Assembly (NCBI RefSeq): GCF_002836515.1
Contig: NZ_PJBC01000066.1
Location: 248,001-312,000, forward strand
From: Pseudomonas sp. Choline-02u-1
GTDB taxonomy: Bacteria > Pseudomonadota > Gammaproteobacteria > Pseudomonadales > Pseudomonadaceae
Direction: 5' to 3'
Length of the DNA stretch: 64,000 nucleotides
Part shown: piece after piece, positions 1-7,967 of the stretch
How positions within the stretch are numbered: the first letter of the stretch is position 1
Layout of the letters: every line of letters starts with the position of its first letter
Made by a program: the position numbers and the translations under genes
Notes under the pieces: model-generated
Databases searched by the model: none
Seen by the model: only the letters and a program-made list of their open reading frames with translations
What the model was told of the DNA's origin: nothing

Positions 1-286
1 GATCTGGACCTGGGTAATGATCCTCCTCGCCCAGCTGAAATTCCGCAAAGGCCTGAGCGCCAGCGAACGTGCCGGCCTCAAATACCGTATGTGGCTGTAT
101 CCGGTCAGCTCGTATTTCGCCCTTGCGTTCCTGGTACTGGTGGTCGGCCTGATGGCGTACTTCCCCGATACGCGCGTGGCGCTGTATGTCGGGCCGGCGT
201 TTTTGGTGTTGCTGACGGTGTTGTTTTATGTGTTCAAGTTGCAACCGAATAATCTGTCGCGAGATGAGGTGCGTTCCGCGTCGTAA
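1..286 (+). CDS. Amino-acid permease (APC superfamily), C-terminal fragment
   Basis: The reading frame is open from the first bases of the window and ends at TAA 284-286, so only the last ~95 residues are present. They show two hydrophobic segments (SYFALAFLVLVVGL and VGPAFLVLLTVLFYV) after a charged loop with KFRKGLSASERAGLKYRM. That loop-plus-hairpin is how AroP/ProY/AnsP-type amino acid transporters of the inner membrane end. The substrate cannot be decided without the rest of the protein. A hairpin with a T-run follows the stop codon. Confidence 0.75.
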   Translation, partial: IWTWVMILLAQLKFRKGLSASERAGLKYRMWLYPVSSYFALAFLVLVVGLMAYFPDTRVALYVGPAFLVLLTVLFYVFKLQPNNLSRDEVRSAS

Positions 287-310
287 GTTTTAAAGCGCGC
301 AAGGCCATCG

Positions 311-385
311 GAAAAGATCGCTGCCTGCAGTAATGTCTACACGTAAAGTGATGTAGATATTGTTGCAGGAAGCGATCTTTTTTTG
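311..385 (+). terminator. Long hairpin with T-run after the permease gene
   Basis: Outer arms AAAGATCGCTGCCTGCAG and TTGCAGGAAGCGATCTTT pair with few mismatches, and inner arms TCTACA/TGTAGA pair perfectly. Seven T follow. This fits an intrinsic terminator for the permease. The outer arm resembles the AAAGATCGCAGCC end of the repeat family at 25121 and 30212, so it may be a worn repeat used as a terminator. Confidence 0.6.
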
Positions 386-678
386 TTGTTGCAGTACTTG
401 AGGGGTTTTCTTTTGTAATTTGGAGAATTAGCTTTGCGAGTATTTCCATGTCATGTGATTTGATGCCTGATGCCGGTTTTAGTGTGAGCGATAGTGGCCA
501 GTTTTACGCGGAATATTATTTGGTGGTATTTATTCGGTAATGCTTTTGTATTGTTGCGTAGTTGACTGATGTCTGGTCGTGCTGTTCTGGTTTATTGGTA
601 ATACTTCTCGACGTCAGTTTTTGCTGGGTTCTATTGCTTACTTTGGATTCCATTTTATTTCCTTCAAAGTAAGATCCA
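386..678. other. AT-rich intergenic region upstream of the toxin-like gene
   Basis: This stretch has no convincing ORF and is clearly richer in A and T than its neighbours, as often seen for promoters of acquired genes. It ends in a perfect inverted repeat, listed separately, just before the ATG at 679. No sigma-70 promoter could be fixed with confidence. Confidence 0.4.
637..673 (+). repeat. 9-bp inverted repeat just upstream of the start codon
   Basis: CTTACTTTG (637-645) and CAAAGTAAG (665-673) are perfect complements around a 19-nt loop. The right arm ends 5 nt before ATG 679 and covers the place where a ribosome binding site should be. In mRNA this hairpin could hide the initiation region. 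Alternatively it may be an operator for a dimeric repressor. Confidence 0.4.
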
Positions 679-703
679 ATGTCAGAATTCAATATGAACG
701 TAG

Positions 704-1522
704 TTGACGAAGTGTCGACGTCCGAGAGTGATCAGCTGGAAAAAATTGCAGCCAGTCTTGAACTCCAAAAAAATCAATCCCCACCGATTGGGTGACTTTG
801 CCGGGGCGTTGTCCTGGCCTGTTCCATTGACGGTTGCGCAACAAAAAGAAGTTTTGCAAGCCACCGGTGTTTATCTCGATAGTCTCGATTTCATTGCGCT
901 GCCGGGTGCCGGAGTGCTGGACTATCTGGACGCTGACGAGCGGCTTTCGAATGAGGCGCTGAGTGATCCGCCCACGGCATTGGAGAGCCTCATCAACAGT
1001 CCTCGCGGGCAAGCACTGGGACTTGCAATCCAGACCCGCTTGAACGGCATCGCCACCGATGTCAGCGCCAGCGGATACGCAATGGCCGGCATCCATTTGA
1101 GTGTGCATCAGGGCGATATAGATCAACCGTTACGCGGCAAAGTTGCCGGTTTCGATCTGGCCGCAGAGACACTCTGGGGCAAACCCGCTCTGCAAGTATT
1201 CAATAATCTGGCGGATTACCTGGTCAAGGAGCGTTTGAGCAGCCGCAGACTGGCCGGATTGACCGCCGCCCTGTTGCTGGTTCGCAAGGCGCCCGAGTTT
1301 CTCATCGAAAAGTTGCCCCCTGACTTGAAATACGGCACCACGGCATGGTTCAACCTGACCGTCGCGGCGCGAACGATCGAGGCTCACACACCCGGGAAAG
1401 TCGCCTACATGACGTTCGCCCAAGTCATGGCCGGCGCTGAAAGCGCTGCGCGGATCAACTCGCAAGTTGTTCAGCACGTCCAGGCCGCCGCGCTGGCCGA
1501 TTGGGGTGTAGTAACGGGGTGA
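704..1522 (+). CDS. N-terminal fragment of the toxin-like protein
   Basis: This is the frame-2 segment of the broken gene. Its apparent start at 704 is probably not used, since the natural N-terminus is ATG 679 in another frame, joined through the A7 tract. About 250 residues from LGDFAGALSWP onward are plausible protein. They include LLVRKAPEFLIEKLPPDLKYG and a segment ending MTFAQVMAGAESAA. No catalytic motif is recognised. It ends in GTGA, overlapping a possible GTG start (1519) of the downstream segment, so translational coupling of two separate proteins is the alternative to a frameshift. Confidence 0.4.
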   Translation: MTKCRRPRVISWKKLQPVLNSKKINPHRLGDFAGALSWPVPLTVAQQKEVLQATGVYLDSLDFIALPGAGVLDYLDADERLSNEALSDPPTALESLINSPRGQALGLAIQTRLNGIATDVSASGYAMAGIHLSVHQGDIDQPLRGKVAGFDLAAETLWGKPALQVFNNLADYLVKERLSSRRLAGLTAALLLVRKAPEFLIEKLPPDLKYGTTAWFNLTVAARTIEAHTPGKVAYMTFAQVMAGAESAARINSQVVQHVQAAALADWGVVTG

Positions 1523-4212
1523 CGAAAAAGAACCACAATGAACATTACACCCATGACGAGCTGGAAAACGCCAAGACACACTTCAACCTGCAACTGGCCG
1601 ATCGGCTCAATACCTCGATTCTGTTGAACAGCGAATTACCAAGCCGCAAGGCCATCGCTTTGGCGAGACTGAGGACGAAGTTCAAAGGCGACATACCGTT
1701 TGAAGAACGCCTTCTGGAGCAGCGCAAGGTCGCCGCAGTCGATGGTTACTTCCTGCATCCGACACTTAACGGGCAATATTCGCTGCTCGACATCGCCATG
1801 ATGGGAGGGCCTCCCTACTATCAATGGACGACCCGCGATCCACGCTTGTTGCCCCTGTTTGACCAGATCAATGCACCGCTGGAACTTGGCGTGGCAGGGG
1901 CCTTCCAGGCGCAATTTGAAAGCGCTGTCAGCAATCTCAAGCAGGGCGCGCGGCTGTTTGTCAAACATCTGATCGCCGAGTTGCCGCTGGAGGACAGAAA
2001 AAATCTCGAATACGGCCACGTCTCGTTTTACCAATACAAGACCTATCGCTTGAGTCTGAACTTGTGGGGCCGGAACCTGATATCCACAAGCCGCATCCTG
2101 AGAGTGAAGGTTGACCTGGGCCACGAATCGAAGCTGTATGAAATCGACCTGAAGAAGGGAGTGATTCAATCCACAAACTATGATTCAGCAGAAGCGACCG
2201 AGCGCACCAACCCATCCGTTCCGAGCATCAAGTACACCATCGAGCCATTCACGCTGGCTGACGAGGCGAAAGCCGGGAAGTTGCTGGCACAGACCTCGAA
2301 CGGTTTGTCGGTGCCCGCCAGTTATTCCAGCGAAAGGACCGAGCTGATTGCCCAGGCTTTCGTTGAACATCTGGATCTGGATAGCGAGGATATTCTCAAG
2401 GTAGCCAAGGGCCAGACTACGCAAGACCGGGAAAATGCGATTGCGCAGAAGGTTATCGATTTCATGGTGGACCTGATCCCGTTCAAGTCAGCGATCACCA
2501 ATTTCCTGAACGGCAAGTATTTCGACGGTGCAGTGGATTTGTTTTTCGATGTATTGGGCTTCGTTACTGCCGGTGCGTCGACGGTGGCGAAGTTGACGCA
2601 GATTGTCGGCAGGAGTGCTTCGGCACTCAGCCGGGGGCTCAGGGCGGCAAGGGTCATCGGGGCCTTCGTCATCAGCGAACTCAATCCGATCACTGCAATA
2701 GTGTCGGGAGGCAGGCTTCTGGTTACGGGAGGCAAGTATCTGGGCTTGAAAGGTTTGCAGCAATTGGACAAGTTTCGCGACGCTGTGGTTGGCTACGACC
2801 TGCTGCTTGGCGTGAGCAAACAGCACGGCCCGGCCGCGCTGGGGACATTCAAAGTGGGTGAGCACAGTTATGAAAGCGTGGCCGTGTTGAAAGGCGCTGG
2901 CTGGTATCCCTATAGTCCTCTGACCCAACGGCCGTATGGTGTATCGAACAACTTTCGGCCCTCTGGACTCGGCGGGTTTGGCAACAGTGAGATGCTTGGC
3001 TTCGCCATCAAACTATCGGTCGTTGCCGGTCTTGAAGCCAATGCCAAAGGCATTTTCCGAAGTACTGACGGCCAGAGCTTTTACATTCGCAATATCGATG
3101 CAGCCGGCCAACAGGCTTACTACAGAATCAGCAGCGATTTCTCCCTGAATGCAGATTTTACGGATGTCGTCATTGTCGACCGCGCAACCGGTCGAGCGCA
3201 CGGCAGCCGGCTCAGGCAAGTTGCGCCTGATCAATGGCAAGCGGTGTCGCTGCGCGGCGGCGAACTACCGTCGGGGCCGGGGGAAGTGCCGACGGGGGTA
3301 ATTGTCGATGAAGGTACGCGTCTGGCCAATCAGCTTGTCCACACCTCGAACAATCCGCTGCGTCCCGACACGGCATTTGTGCGCGAACGTCTGCCCAACG
3401 GTTTATGGGAGCCAGCCATTGAGGTTGTTCCAGCCAATCAGGTTGCGCATCTGGGGTACGACTGGGGGAAACCAGCGCTGACGCATTATTCGCTCCAAAG
3501 CACCAGCATCCACCAGGCCCTGGCGCCCTCTGAACTGAGCCGGTTCCCGGTGGCGACAGAGTTGCTGCAGCCGGGGCGAGTCAACTACAGCGCCGAAATC
3601 GCTGCACAACTGGTCAACAAGGAGGGCGGTTCAAGCTTCGTTTTTGTCATGGAGCGCGTTCAGCCTGCCAATGCGGTTCGGGCTGAATTCAATGCGCTGA
3701 AAATTCATGACCCACACATCGACAAGCTGCCCGAACCGTCGAATGCCGTGGTGGGCTACTGGGCGGCTCAAGGAGGCTATGTCGATATCCCTTTACACCC
3801 CAAATGGGGCCAGCCGGATCACGTGTTTACGCCTGGTTTCAGTGGCCTGCGGGTCAGACACGTTGAAGGCGGAAAAGAGCTCGCGCAGTACAACGGCCTG
3901 GCCAGGCATGAACATGATCTGGGTCTCAGTGCGTCGATGGAGTATCCCGATTATGGTTTGCGCGTGGATGCAAGCGGTCAGGCGGACTCGAGGATGCTGG
4001 GTTTCGCGTTCATGAAATATGACCGTTCGGGGCAAGCCTGGAAGCTTTATTTCCAGTCCAGCGAAGGTGTTGCCTCGATCATGAAATATTCCTCGGCGAA
4101 ACCCGGCTGGTTAACCACGCCAGACACGCTGGTGAGCGTTTATCCAAACACCAGCGTAAGGAAAACCGTCATCCGGCCACTGACGATAACGGACGGCGCC
4201 GTGGCCGCGTAA
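1501..4212 (+). CDS. Toxin-like large hypothetical protein, main segment
   Basis: About 900 residues are open here. Candidate starts are TTG 1501 or GTG 1519, but the protein more likely continues from the upstream segment. The first part (YTHDELENAKTHFNLQ through LPSRKAIALARL) is mixed and helical. Residues about 320-430 hold hydrophobic helices (VIDFMVDLIPFKSAITNF; DLFFDVLGFVTAGA; GAFVISELNPITAIVSGG). The C-terminal half is beta-rich, with many Tyr, Trp and Gly. No signal peptide, Rhs repeat or protease motif is visible. A strong hairpin follows the stop. The target and mode of delivery are unknown. Confidence 0.6.
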   Translation: MGCSNGVTKKNHNEHYTHDELENAKTHFNLQLADRLNTSILLNSELPSRKAIALARLRTKFKGDIPFEERLLEQRKVAAVDGYFLHPTLNGQYSLLDIAMMGGPPYYQWTTRDPRLLPLFDQINAPLELGVAGAFQAQFESAVSNLKQGARLFVKHLIAELPLEDRKNLEYGHVSFYQYKTYRLSLNLWGRNLISTSRILRVKVDLGHESKLYEIDLKKGVIQSTNYDSAEATERTNPSVPSIKYTIEPFTLADEAKAGKLLAQTSNGLSVPASYSSERTELIAQAFVEHLDLDSEDILKVAKGQTTQDRENAIAQKVIDFMVDLIPFKSAITNFLNGKYFDGAVDLFFDVLGFVTAGASTVAKLTQIVGRSASALSRGLRAARVIGAFVISELNPITAIVSGGRLLVTGGKYLGLKGLQQLDKFRDAVVGYDLLLGVSKQHGPAALGTFKVGEHSYESVAVLKGAGWYPYSPLTQRPYGVSNNFRPSGLGGFGNSEMLGFAIKLSVVAGLEANAKGIFRSTDGQSFYIRNIDAAGQQAYYRISSDFSLNADFTDVVIVDRATGRAHGSRLRQVAPDQWQAVSLRGGELPSGPGEVPTGVIVDEGTRLANQLVHTSNNPLRPDTAFVRERLPNGLWEPAIEVVPANQVAHLGYDWGKPALTHYSLQSTSIHQALAPSELSRFPVATELLQPGRVNYSAEIAAQLVNKEGGSSFVFVMERVQPANAVRAEFNALKIHDPHIDKLPEPSNAVVGYWAAQGGYVDIPLHPKWGQPDHVFTPGFSGLRVRHVEGGKELAQYNGLARHEHDLGLSASMEYPDYGLRVDASGQADSRMLGFAFMKYDRSGQAWKLYFQSSEGVASIMKYSSAKPGWLTTPDTLVSVYPNTSVRKTVIRPLTITDGAVAA

Positions 4213-4225
4213 GGTATGAATACGG

Positions 4226-4256
4226 AGCGCCAATCCATCTTTCAGATTGGCGCTTT
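4226..4256. terminator. Hairpin between converging genes
   Basis: AGCGCCAATC (4226-4235) and GATTGGCGCT (4245-4254) form a perfect 10-bp stem with a 9-nt loop. It sits 13 nt after the toxin-like gene and just before the end of the oppositely oriented glutamate-synthase-like gene. T-runs are short, so termination strength is uncertain. Confidence 0.6.
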
Positions 4257-4260
4257 GCGG

Positions 4261-5880
4261 TTACGCCGCTACGACTTCCATTGGTTCAAAACTGTCCGCC
4301 CGCGCCATCTGCCACATGCGTGAGTAAAACTCGCCATTTACTTCACCAGTGAGCAATTCCCCCGGTTTCAAAAACACGTGCAGCTGCGAGAACAACTTGA
4401 TCTCGGTCGCCGACATGCGTCGCACAAGATGCTTGGCGGACAGTTGCGATGGATGTTCGAGACCGGCCGCCGCGAGCATTTCCGCCAGCGCTTTGAGCGT
4501 GCTGCGATGGAAGTTGTAGACGCGCTGGGCCTTGTCCGGCACCACCAGGGCACGCTGGCGCAGGGCGTCCTGCGTGGCGACGCCGGTCGGGCATTTGTTG
4601 GTGTGGCAGCTTTGCGACTGGATACAGCCGATAGCGAACATGAAGCCGCGCGCGGAGTTGGCCCAGTCGGCACCGATGGCCAGTACGCTGGCGATGTCGA
4701 AGGCGCTGACGATCTTGCCGCTGGCGCCGAGTTTGATCTTGTCGCGCAGGTTCAGGCCGACCAGCGTGTTGTGCACGAACAGCAGGCCTTCACGCATCGG
4801 TACGCCGATGTGGTCGGTGAACTCGACCGGTGCCGCACCAGTGCCGCCTTCCTTGCCATCGACGACGATAAAATCCGGAAGAATGCCGGTTTCCAACATG
4901 GCCTTGGCGATGCCCATGAACTCCCACGGATGGCCGAGGCAGAACTTGAAGCCCACCGGTTTGCCACCGGACAGTTCACGCAGTTGCTGGATGAACTGCA
5001 TCATTTCGATCGGCGTGGAAAACGCGCTGTGGCGTGACGGCGAAACACAGTCTTCGCCCATCAGGATGCCGCGTGTGTCGGCAATCTCCTTGGTGACCTT
5101 GTGCTTGGGCAGGATGCCGCCGTGGCCGGGTTTGGCGCCCTGGCTCATCTTGATTTCGATCATTCGTACCTGCGGATTCTGCGCCTGCACGGCGAAGCGC
5201 TCCGGGTCGAAACGCCCGTCGCTGGTGCGGCAGCCGAAGTAGCCGCTGCCCAGTTCCCAGGTCAGGTCGCCGCCGTGTTCGCGGTGATACGGGCTGATGC
5301 TGCCTTCGCCAGTGTCGTGGGCAAAGTTGCCGAGTTTCGCGCCCTGGTTCAGCGCGCGAATGGCGTTGGCGCTGAGCGAGCCGAAGCTCATCGCCGAAAT
5401 ATTGAAGATCGACGCCGAATACGGCTGCGTGCACTGCGGGCCGCCAACGATGACACGGAAGCCGTTCGGGTCGCTCAACGGCGCCGGGCGCATCGAATGA
5501 CCAATGAATTCGAAACCCGATTGATAGACATCGATCAGCGTGCCGAACGGTTTGTCAGCGGTTTCGTTTTTCGCTCGCGAATACACCAGCGAACGCTGGG
5601 CGCGGGAGAAGGGCAGGGCATCGCTGTCGGATTCGAGCAGGTACTGGCGAATCTCCGGGCGGATGCCTTCGACCAGATAACGGATGTTGCCGAGGATCGG
5701 GTAATTGCGGCGCACTGCATGGCGCGTCTGCAGCAGGTCGAACACGCCGAGCAGGCTCAGCACGCCAGTAACGGCGGTGATCGGCCACAGCCAGTCATGT
5801 TCGAGGAAGGGCAGGCTGGCGAGGGTGAAAATCACACAGACGGCAAAGAAGGCGTAGCGGCTCAGCAGCGACAGGCTCAT
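4261..5880 (-). CDS. FMN-binding glutamate synthase family protein
   Basis: This 539-residue protein has two N-terminal membrane helices (about 5-50). The rest matches the FMN/[3Fe-4S] synthase domain of glutamate synthase large subunit: the FNISAMSFGSLS start, the GGTGAAP loop and the cysteine cluster CIQSQSCHTNKCPTG. The glutaminase domain and the C-terminal beta-helix of GltB are absent. It therefore cannot use glutamine by itself and is unlikely to be the main glutamate synthase. Related stand-alone proteins are common in Pseudomonas, with role unsettled. The ATG at 5880 is preceded by a GGGAAA ribosome site. Confidence 0.85.
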   Translation of the reverse strand: MSLSLLSRYAFFAVCVIFTLASLPFLEHDWLWPITAVTGVLSLLGVFDLLQTRHAVRRNYPILGNIRYLVEGIRPEIRQYLLESDSDALPFSRAQRSLVYSRAKNETADKPFGTLIDVYQSGFEFIGHSMRPAPLSDPNGFRVIVGGPQCTQPYSASIFNISAMSFGSLSANAIRALNQGAKLGNFAHDTGEGSISPYHREHGGDLTWELGSGYFGCRTSDGRFDPERFAVQAQNPQVRMIEIKMSQGAKPGHGGILPKHKVTKEIADTRGILMGEDCVSPSRHSAFSTPIEMMQFIQQLRELSGGKPVGFKFCLGHPWEFMGIAKAMLETGILPDFIVVDGKEGGTGAAPVEFTDHIGVPMREGLLFVHNTLVGLNLRDKIKLGASGKIVSAFDIASVLAIGADWANSARGFMFAIGCIQSQSCHTNKCPTGVATQDALRQRALVVPDKAQRVYNFHRSTLKALAEMLAAAGLEHPSQLSAKHLVRRMSATEIKLFSQLHVFLKPGELLTGEVNGEFYSRMWQMARADSFEPMEVVAA

Positions 5881-5929
5881 ACGGTTTCCCTGGGTTCGGA
5901 CTCAAATTTGTACAACGTCACACATCCCT

Positions 5930-6017
5930 GTGGGAGCGGGCTTGCTCGCGAAGGGGGGGTGTCAGATGACATCCATGTTGAAAGTGAAGGCCTCTTCGCG
6001 AGCAAGCCCGCTCCCAC
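5930..6017. repeat. REP pair, family A (GGGAGCGGGCTTGCTCGCG)
   Basis: Two inverted copies, GTGGGAGCGGGCTTGCTCGC (from 5930) and its complement (ending 6017), flank a ~40-base spacer. Each copy is itself imperfectly palindromic. Other pairs of this family are at 16944, 35722, 56587 and 61481. These are REP/REPIN elements between genes, with no coding content. Confidence 0.9.
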
Positions 6018-6038
6018 AAAAGCTGTTCGAGATTGCAA

Positions 6039-6839
6039 TCAGGCGTTCTGCGCCTGTAGAAAAATCGAAAACAGCTCGGACTGGGACTTGATCCCCAGCT
6101 TGCTGTACATGTGTTTCTTATGGACTTTCACGGTTTCCACGGAGATTTCCAGCTTACGGGCGATTTCCTTGCTGGAACAACCGCTGAGCATCAAGCGCCC
6201 GACATCCAGCTCGCGAGCGGTCAGTTGGGCGCCCTTGAGTTGTTGCACCGACGCCTCCAGTTGCACGCGCCAATTGGCTTGCGCTGGCGCGGCGGCGAGG
6301 GCCACGGTTTCGTTGATCTCGTATGGCAGGCGTTGACGCAACAGACCCAGTACCCACGGCTGAATCAAGGACAGCAAAGCGATCTGTTCGCCAGTGAAGT
6401 ATTTTTCACTGCCCAGCGACAGGCACAGCGTGCGCTCGCCTTCGAGCTGGCAATTGAACTGGATTTCATCGGCCACCACATTCAGACGAAAGTATCGCTG
6501 GTAGTACTCGGTCAGCTCGAAATGCTCCGGCGCGACTTCCGACAGCCGATAGAGCCCGGTGCGCGACTGCTCGCGGCAGGCGATGTAGAACGGGTCGAGC
6601 AGATACAGGCCGCGCAGATAATCCTGGAACAACGGGTCCGGACTGCCGTCCTCGCCGGGGCATTCGGCGAAGACCTGCGGGTGCTGATCGGCGCTGAACA
6701 GCAGCACCACCCAGCTATCGAACGCTACGTACTGTTCCAGCAGGCGCACCAGTTGCGCCCAGAAGTTCGGCTTGTCGAGCGCGTCGATCAGTTGCCCGAC
6801 GGCGCGGTGCCAAGTGATGTCATTCAACGAAAGTGTCAT
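6039..6839 (-). CDS. LuxR-family transcriptional regulator
   Basis: The 266-residue protein ends in a LuxR/NarL-type helix-turn-helix (about 200-260): LTARELDVGRLMLSGCSSKE then IARKLEISVETVKVHKKHMY. The N-terminal ~180 residues look like a GAF-type sensing domain (FDSWVVLLFSADQHPQVF). There is no receiver aspartate, so it is not a response regulator. It is divergent from the nitrilase gene 125 bp away, which suggests it controls the nitrilase-permease pair. The inducer is unknown but may be the pair's substrate. Confidence 0.8.
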   Translation of the reverse strand: MTLSLNDITWHRAVGQLIDALDKPNFWAQLVRLLEQYVAFDSWVVLLFSADQHPQVFAECPGEDGSPDPLFQDYLRGLYLLDPFYIACREQSRTGLYRLSEVAPEHFELTEYYQRYFRLNVVADEIQFNCQLEGERTLCLSLGSEKYFTGEQIALLSLIQPWVLGLLRQRLPYEINETVALAAAPAQANWRVQLEASVQQLKGAQLTARELDVGRLMLSGCSSKEIARKLEISVETVKVHKKHMYSKLGIKSQSELFSIFLQAQNA

Positions 6840-6964
6840 CGATCTACCCCTATCGGGTTACCCCGGCCGCGTGATTCCCTGGCCGGTTCCTTGCTGCGCA
6901 TACTGGCCCACAGACAGGCACCGGGCAATCTTTCCAGGCCCGGCGCCCATAACAAGGGATACCC

Positions 6965-7780
6965 ATGAAAGTAGAACTCGCCCAATTGGCGGGCCGTGAC
7001 AACGACACGGCTTACAACCTGGAGCGCGCACTGGCGGCCATCGCTGCCTGCGCGGCGGACACGCAAATGATTGTGTTCCCGGAGACCCACCTGATGGGCT
7101 TCCCCAACACCGGGACCGTGGCGCAGGTCGCCGAAGCGCTCGACGGCCCGACCGTCAGCGCCGTCCTCGCGGCGGCGCGCGAGCGCAACATCGCCGTGGT
7201 GATCGGCATGGCCGAAAACGACGACGGCCGCTTCTACAACACCACGCTGCTGATCACCCCCGAAGGCATTGCCCTGAAATACCGCAAGACCCATCTGTGG
7301 GCCTCGGATCGCGGCGTATTCGAGCCCGGCGACCGTTACGCCACCTGTGTGTGGAACGGTGTGCGCGTGGGCCTGCTGATCTGCTACGACATCGAGTTTC
7401 CGGAGTCGGCCCGCGCCCTGGCGCAACTGGGCGCCGAACTGTTGATCGTGACCAACGGCAACATGGACCCGTACGGCCCGACCCACCGCACTGCGATCAT
7501 GGCTCGAGCTCAGGAGAATCAGGCGTTTGCATTGATGGTCAATCGTGTCGAAGCGGGGGATGACGGTCTGGTGTTCGCTGGCGGCAGCGCGCTGGTCGAT
7601 CCGCTGGGGGCGCTGCTGTTCGAGGCTGGGCGCGAAGAAGGGCAGTTCGGGGTCGAGCTGGATCTGCAGCAGTTGGCAGTGGCGCGCAAGGATTACCGCT
7701 ATCTGGATGATCAGCGTTTGAAGTTGCCGGGTGAGGTGGTGGAACAGGCTTGCGGTGTTCGCGAGCTATTGATTCCCTAA
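6965..7780 (+). CDS. Carbon-nitrogen hydrolase (nitrilase/amidase family)
   Basis: This 271-residue cytoplasmic enzyme has the family's catalytic triad: Glu40 in FPETHLMGF, Lys108 in KYRKTHLW and Cys140 in LLICYDIEFPE. The length fits stand-alone aliphatic amidases, such as the R-stereoselective amidases described in Pseudomonas, better than long nitrilases. It would release ammonia from an amide or similar C-N bond. The next gene is an APC permease, suggesting uptake and hydrolysis of one nitrogen compound under the divergent LuxR regulator. The exact substrate cannot be read from sequence. Confidence 0.85.
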   Translation: MKVELAQLAGRDNDTAYNLERALAAIAACAADTQMIVFPETHLMGFPNTGTVAQVAEALDGPTVSAVLAAARERNIAVVIGMAENDDGRFYNTTLLITPEGIALKYRKTHLWASDRGVFEPGDRYATCVWNGVRVGLLICYDIEFPESARALAQLGAELLIVTNGNMDPYGPTHRTAIMARAQENQAFALMVNRVEAGDDGLVFAGGSALVDPLGALLFEAGREEGQFGVELDLQQLAVARKDYRYLDDQRLKLPGEVVEQACGVRELLIP

Positions 7781-7791
7781 TCCCTTACTCC

Positions 7792-7898
7792 GATCGTTCC
7801 CACGCTCTGCGTGGGAATGCAGCCCGGGACGCTCCGCGTCCCAAGAGCGGACGCAGAGCGTCCATTGAGGCGTTCCCACGCAGAGCGTGGGAACGATC
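7792..7898. repeat. Nested palindromic repeat, family B (GATCGTTCCCACGC)
   Basis: Outer arms GATCGTTCCCACGC and GCGTGGGAACGATC enclose smaller palindromes around GGACGC...GCGTCC. The whole can fold into a branched hairpin. Another copy is at 10945-11056 and a solitary short one at 61440-61470. It lies between the nitrilase and permease genes and may separate their expression. Confidence 0.85.
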
Positions 7899-7967
7899 AG
7901 CCACACCCGAAATTTTCGCCGAACCCGGCTCTGCCATAAATCCAATAACATTCGGAGTAAGTCGCCC

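Larger units (their letters stand above)
679..4212 (+). pseudogene. Large toxin-like protein gene with two opposite frameshifts
   Basis: Three open segments in frames 1, 2 and 1 read as one protein of about 1177 residues. ATG 679 opens MSEFNMNVVDEVS and runs to an A7 tract at 767-773. Removing one A joins it to the frame that stays open to 1522. At about 1508-1510 one missing base, if restored, gives DWGVSNGVTKK and continues to TAA 4210-4212. The two shifts have opposite sign, so total length stays a multiple of three. The middle of the protein (about 2455-2800) has hydrophobic stretches around a DLIPFKSAITNFLNGK segment, like membrane-insertion regions of large Pseudomonas toxin-like proteins. 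The segment with GIFRSTDGQSFYIRN recalls domains that recur in that group. The name is a family impression, not a confirmed assignment. The shifts may be real mutations or sequencing errors. Confidence 0.55.

Noticed and set aside
5101..6336. A 411-residue plus-strand frame across the glutamate-synthase-like gene and the REP pair
   Set aside because: It crosses two real minus-strand genes and a repeat, and its composition is typical of antisense frames in GC-rich DNA.
7791..7899. CRISPR-like repeat structure
   Set aside because: It is a single nested palindrome, not a regular series of repeats and spacers.
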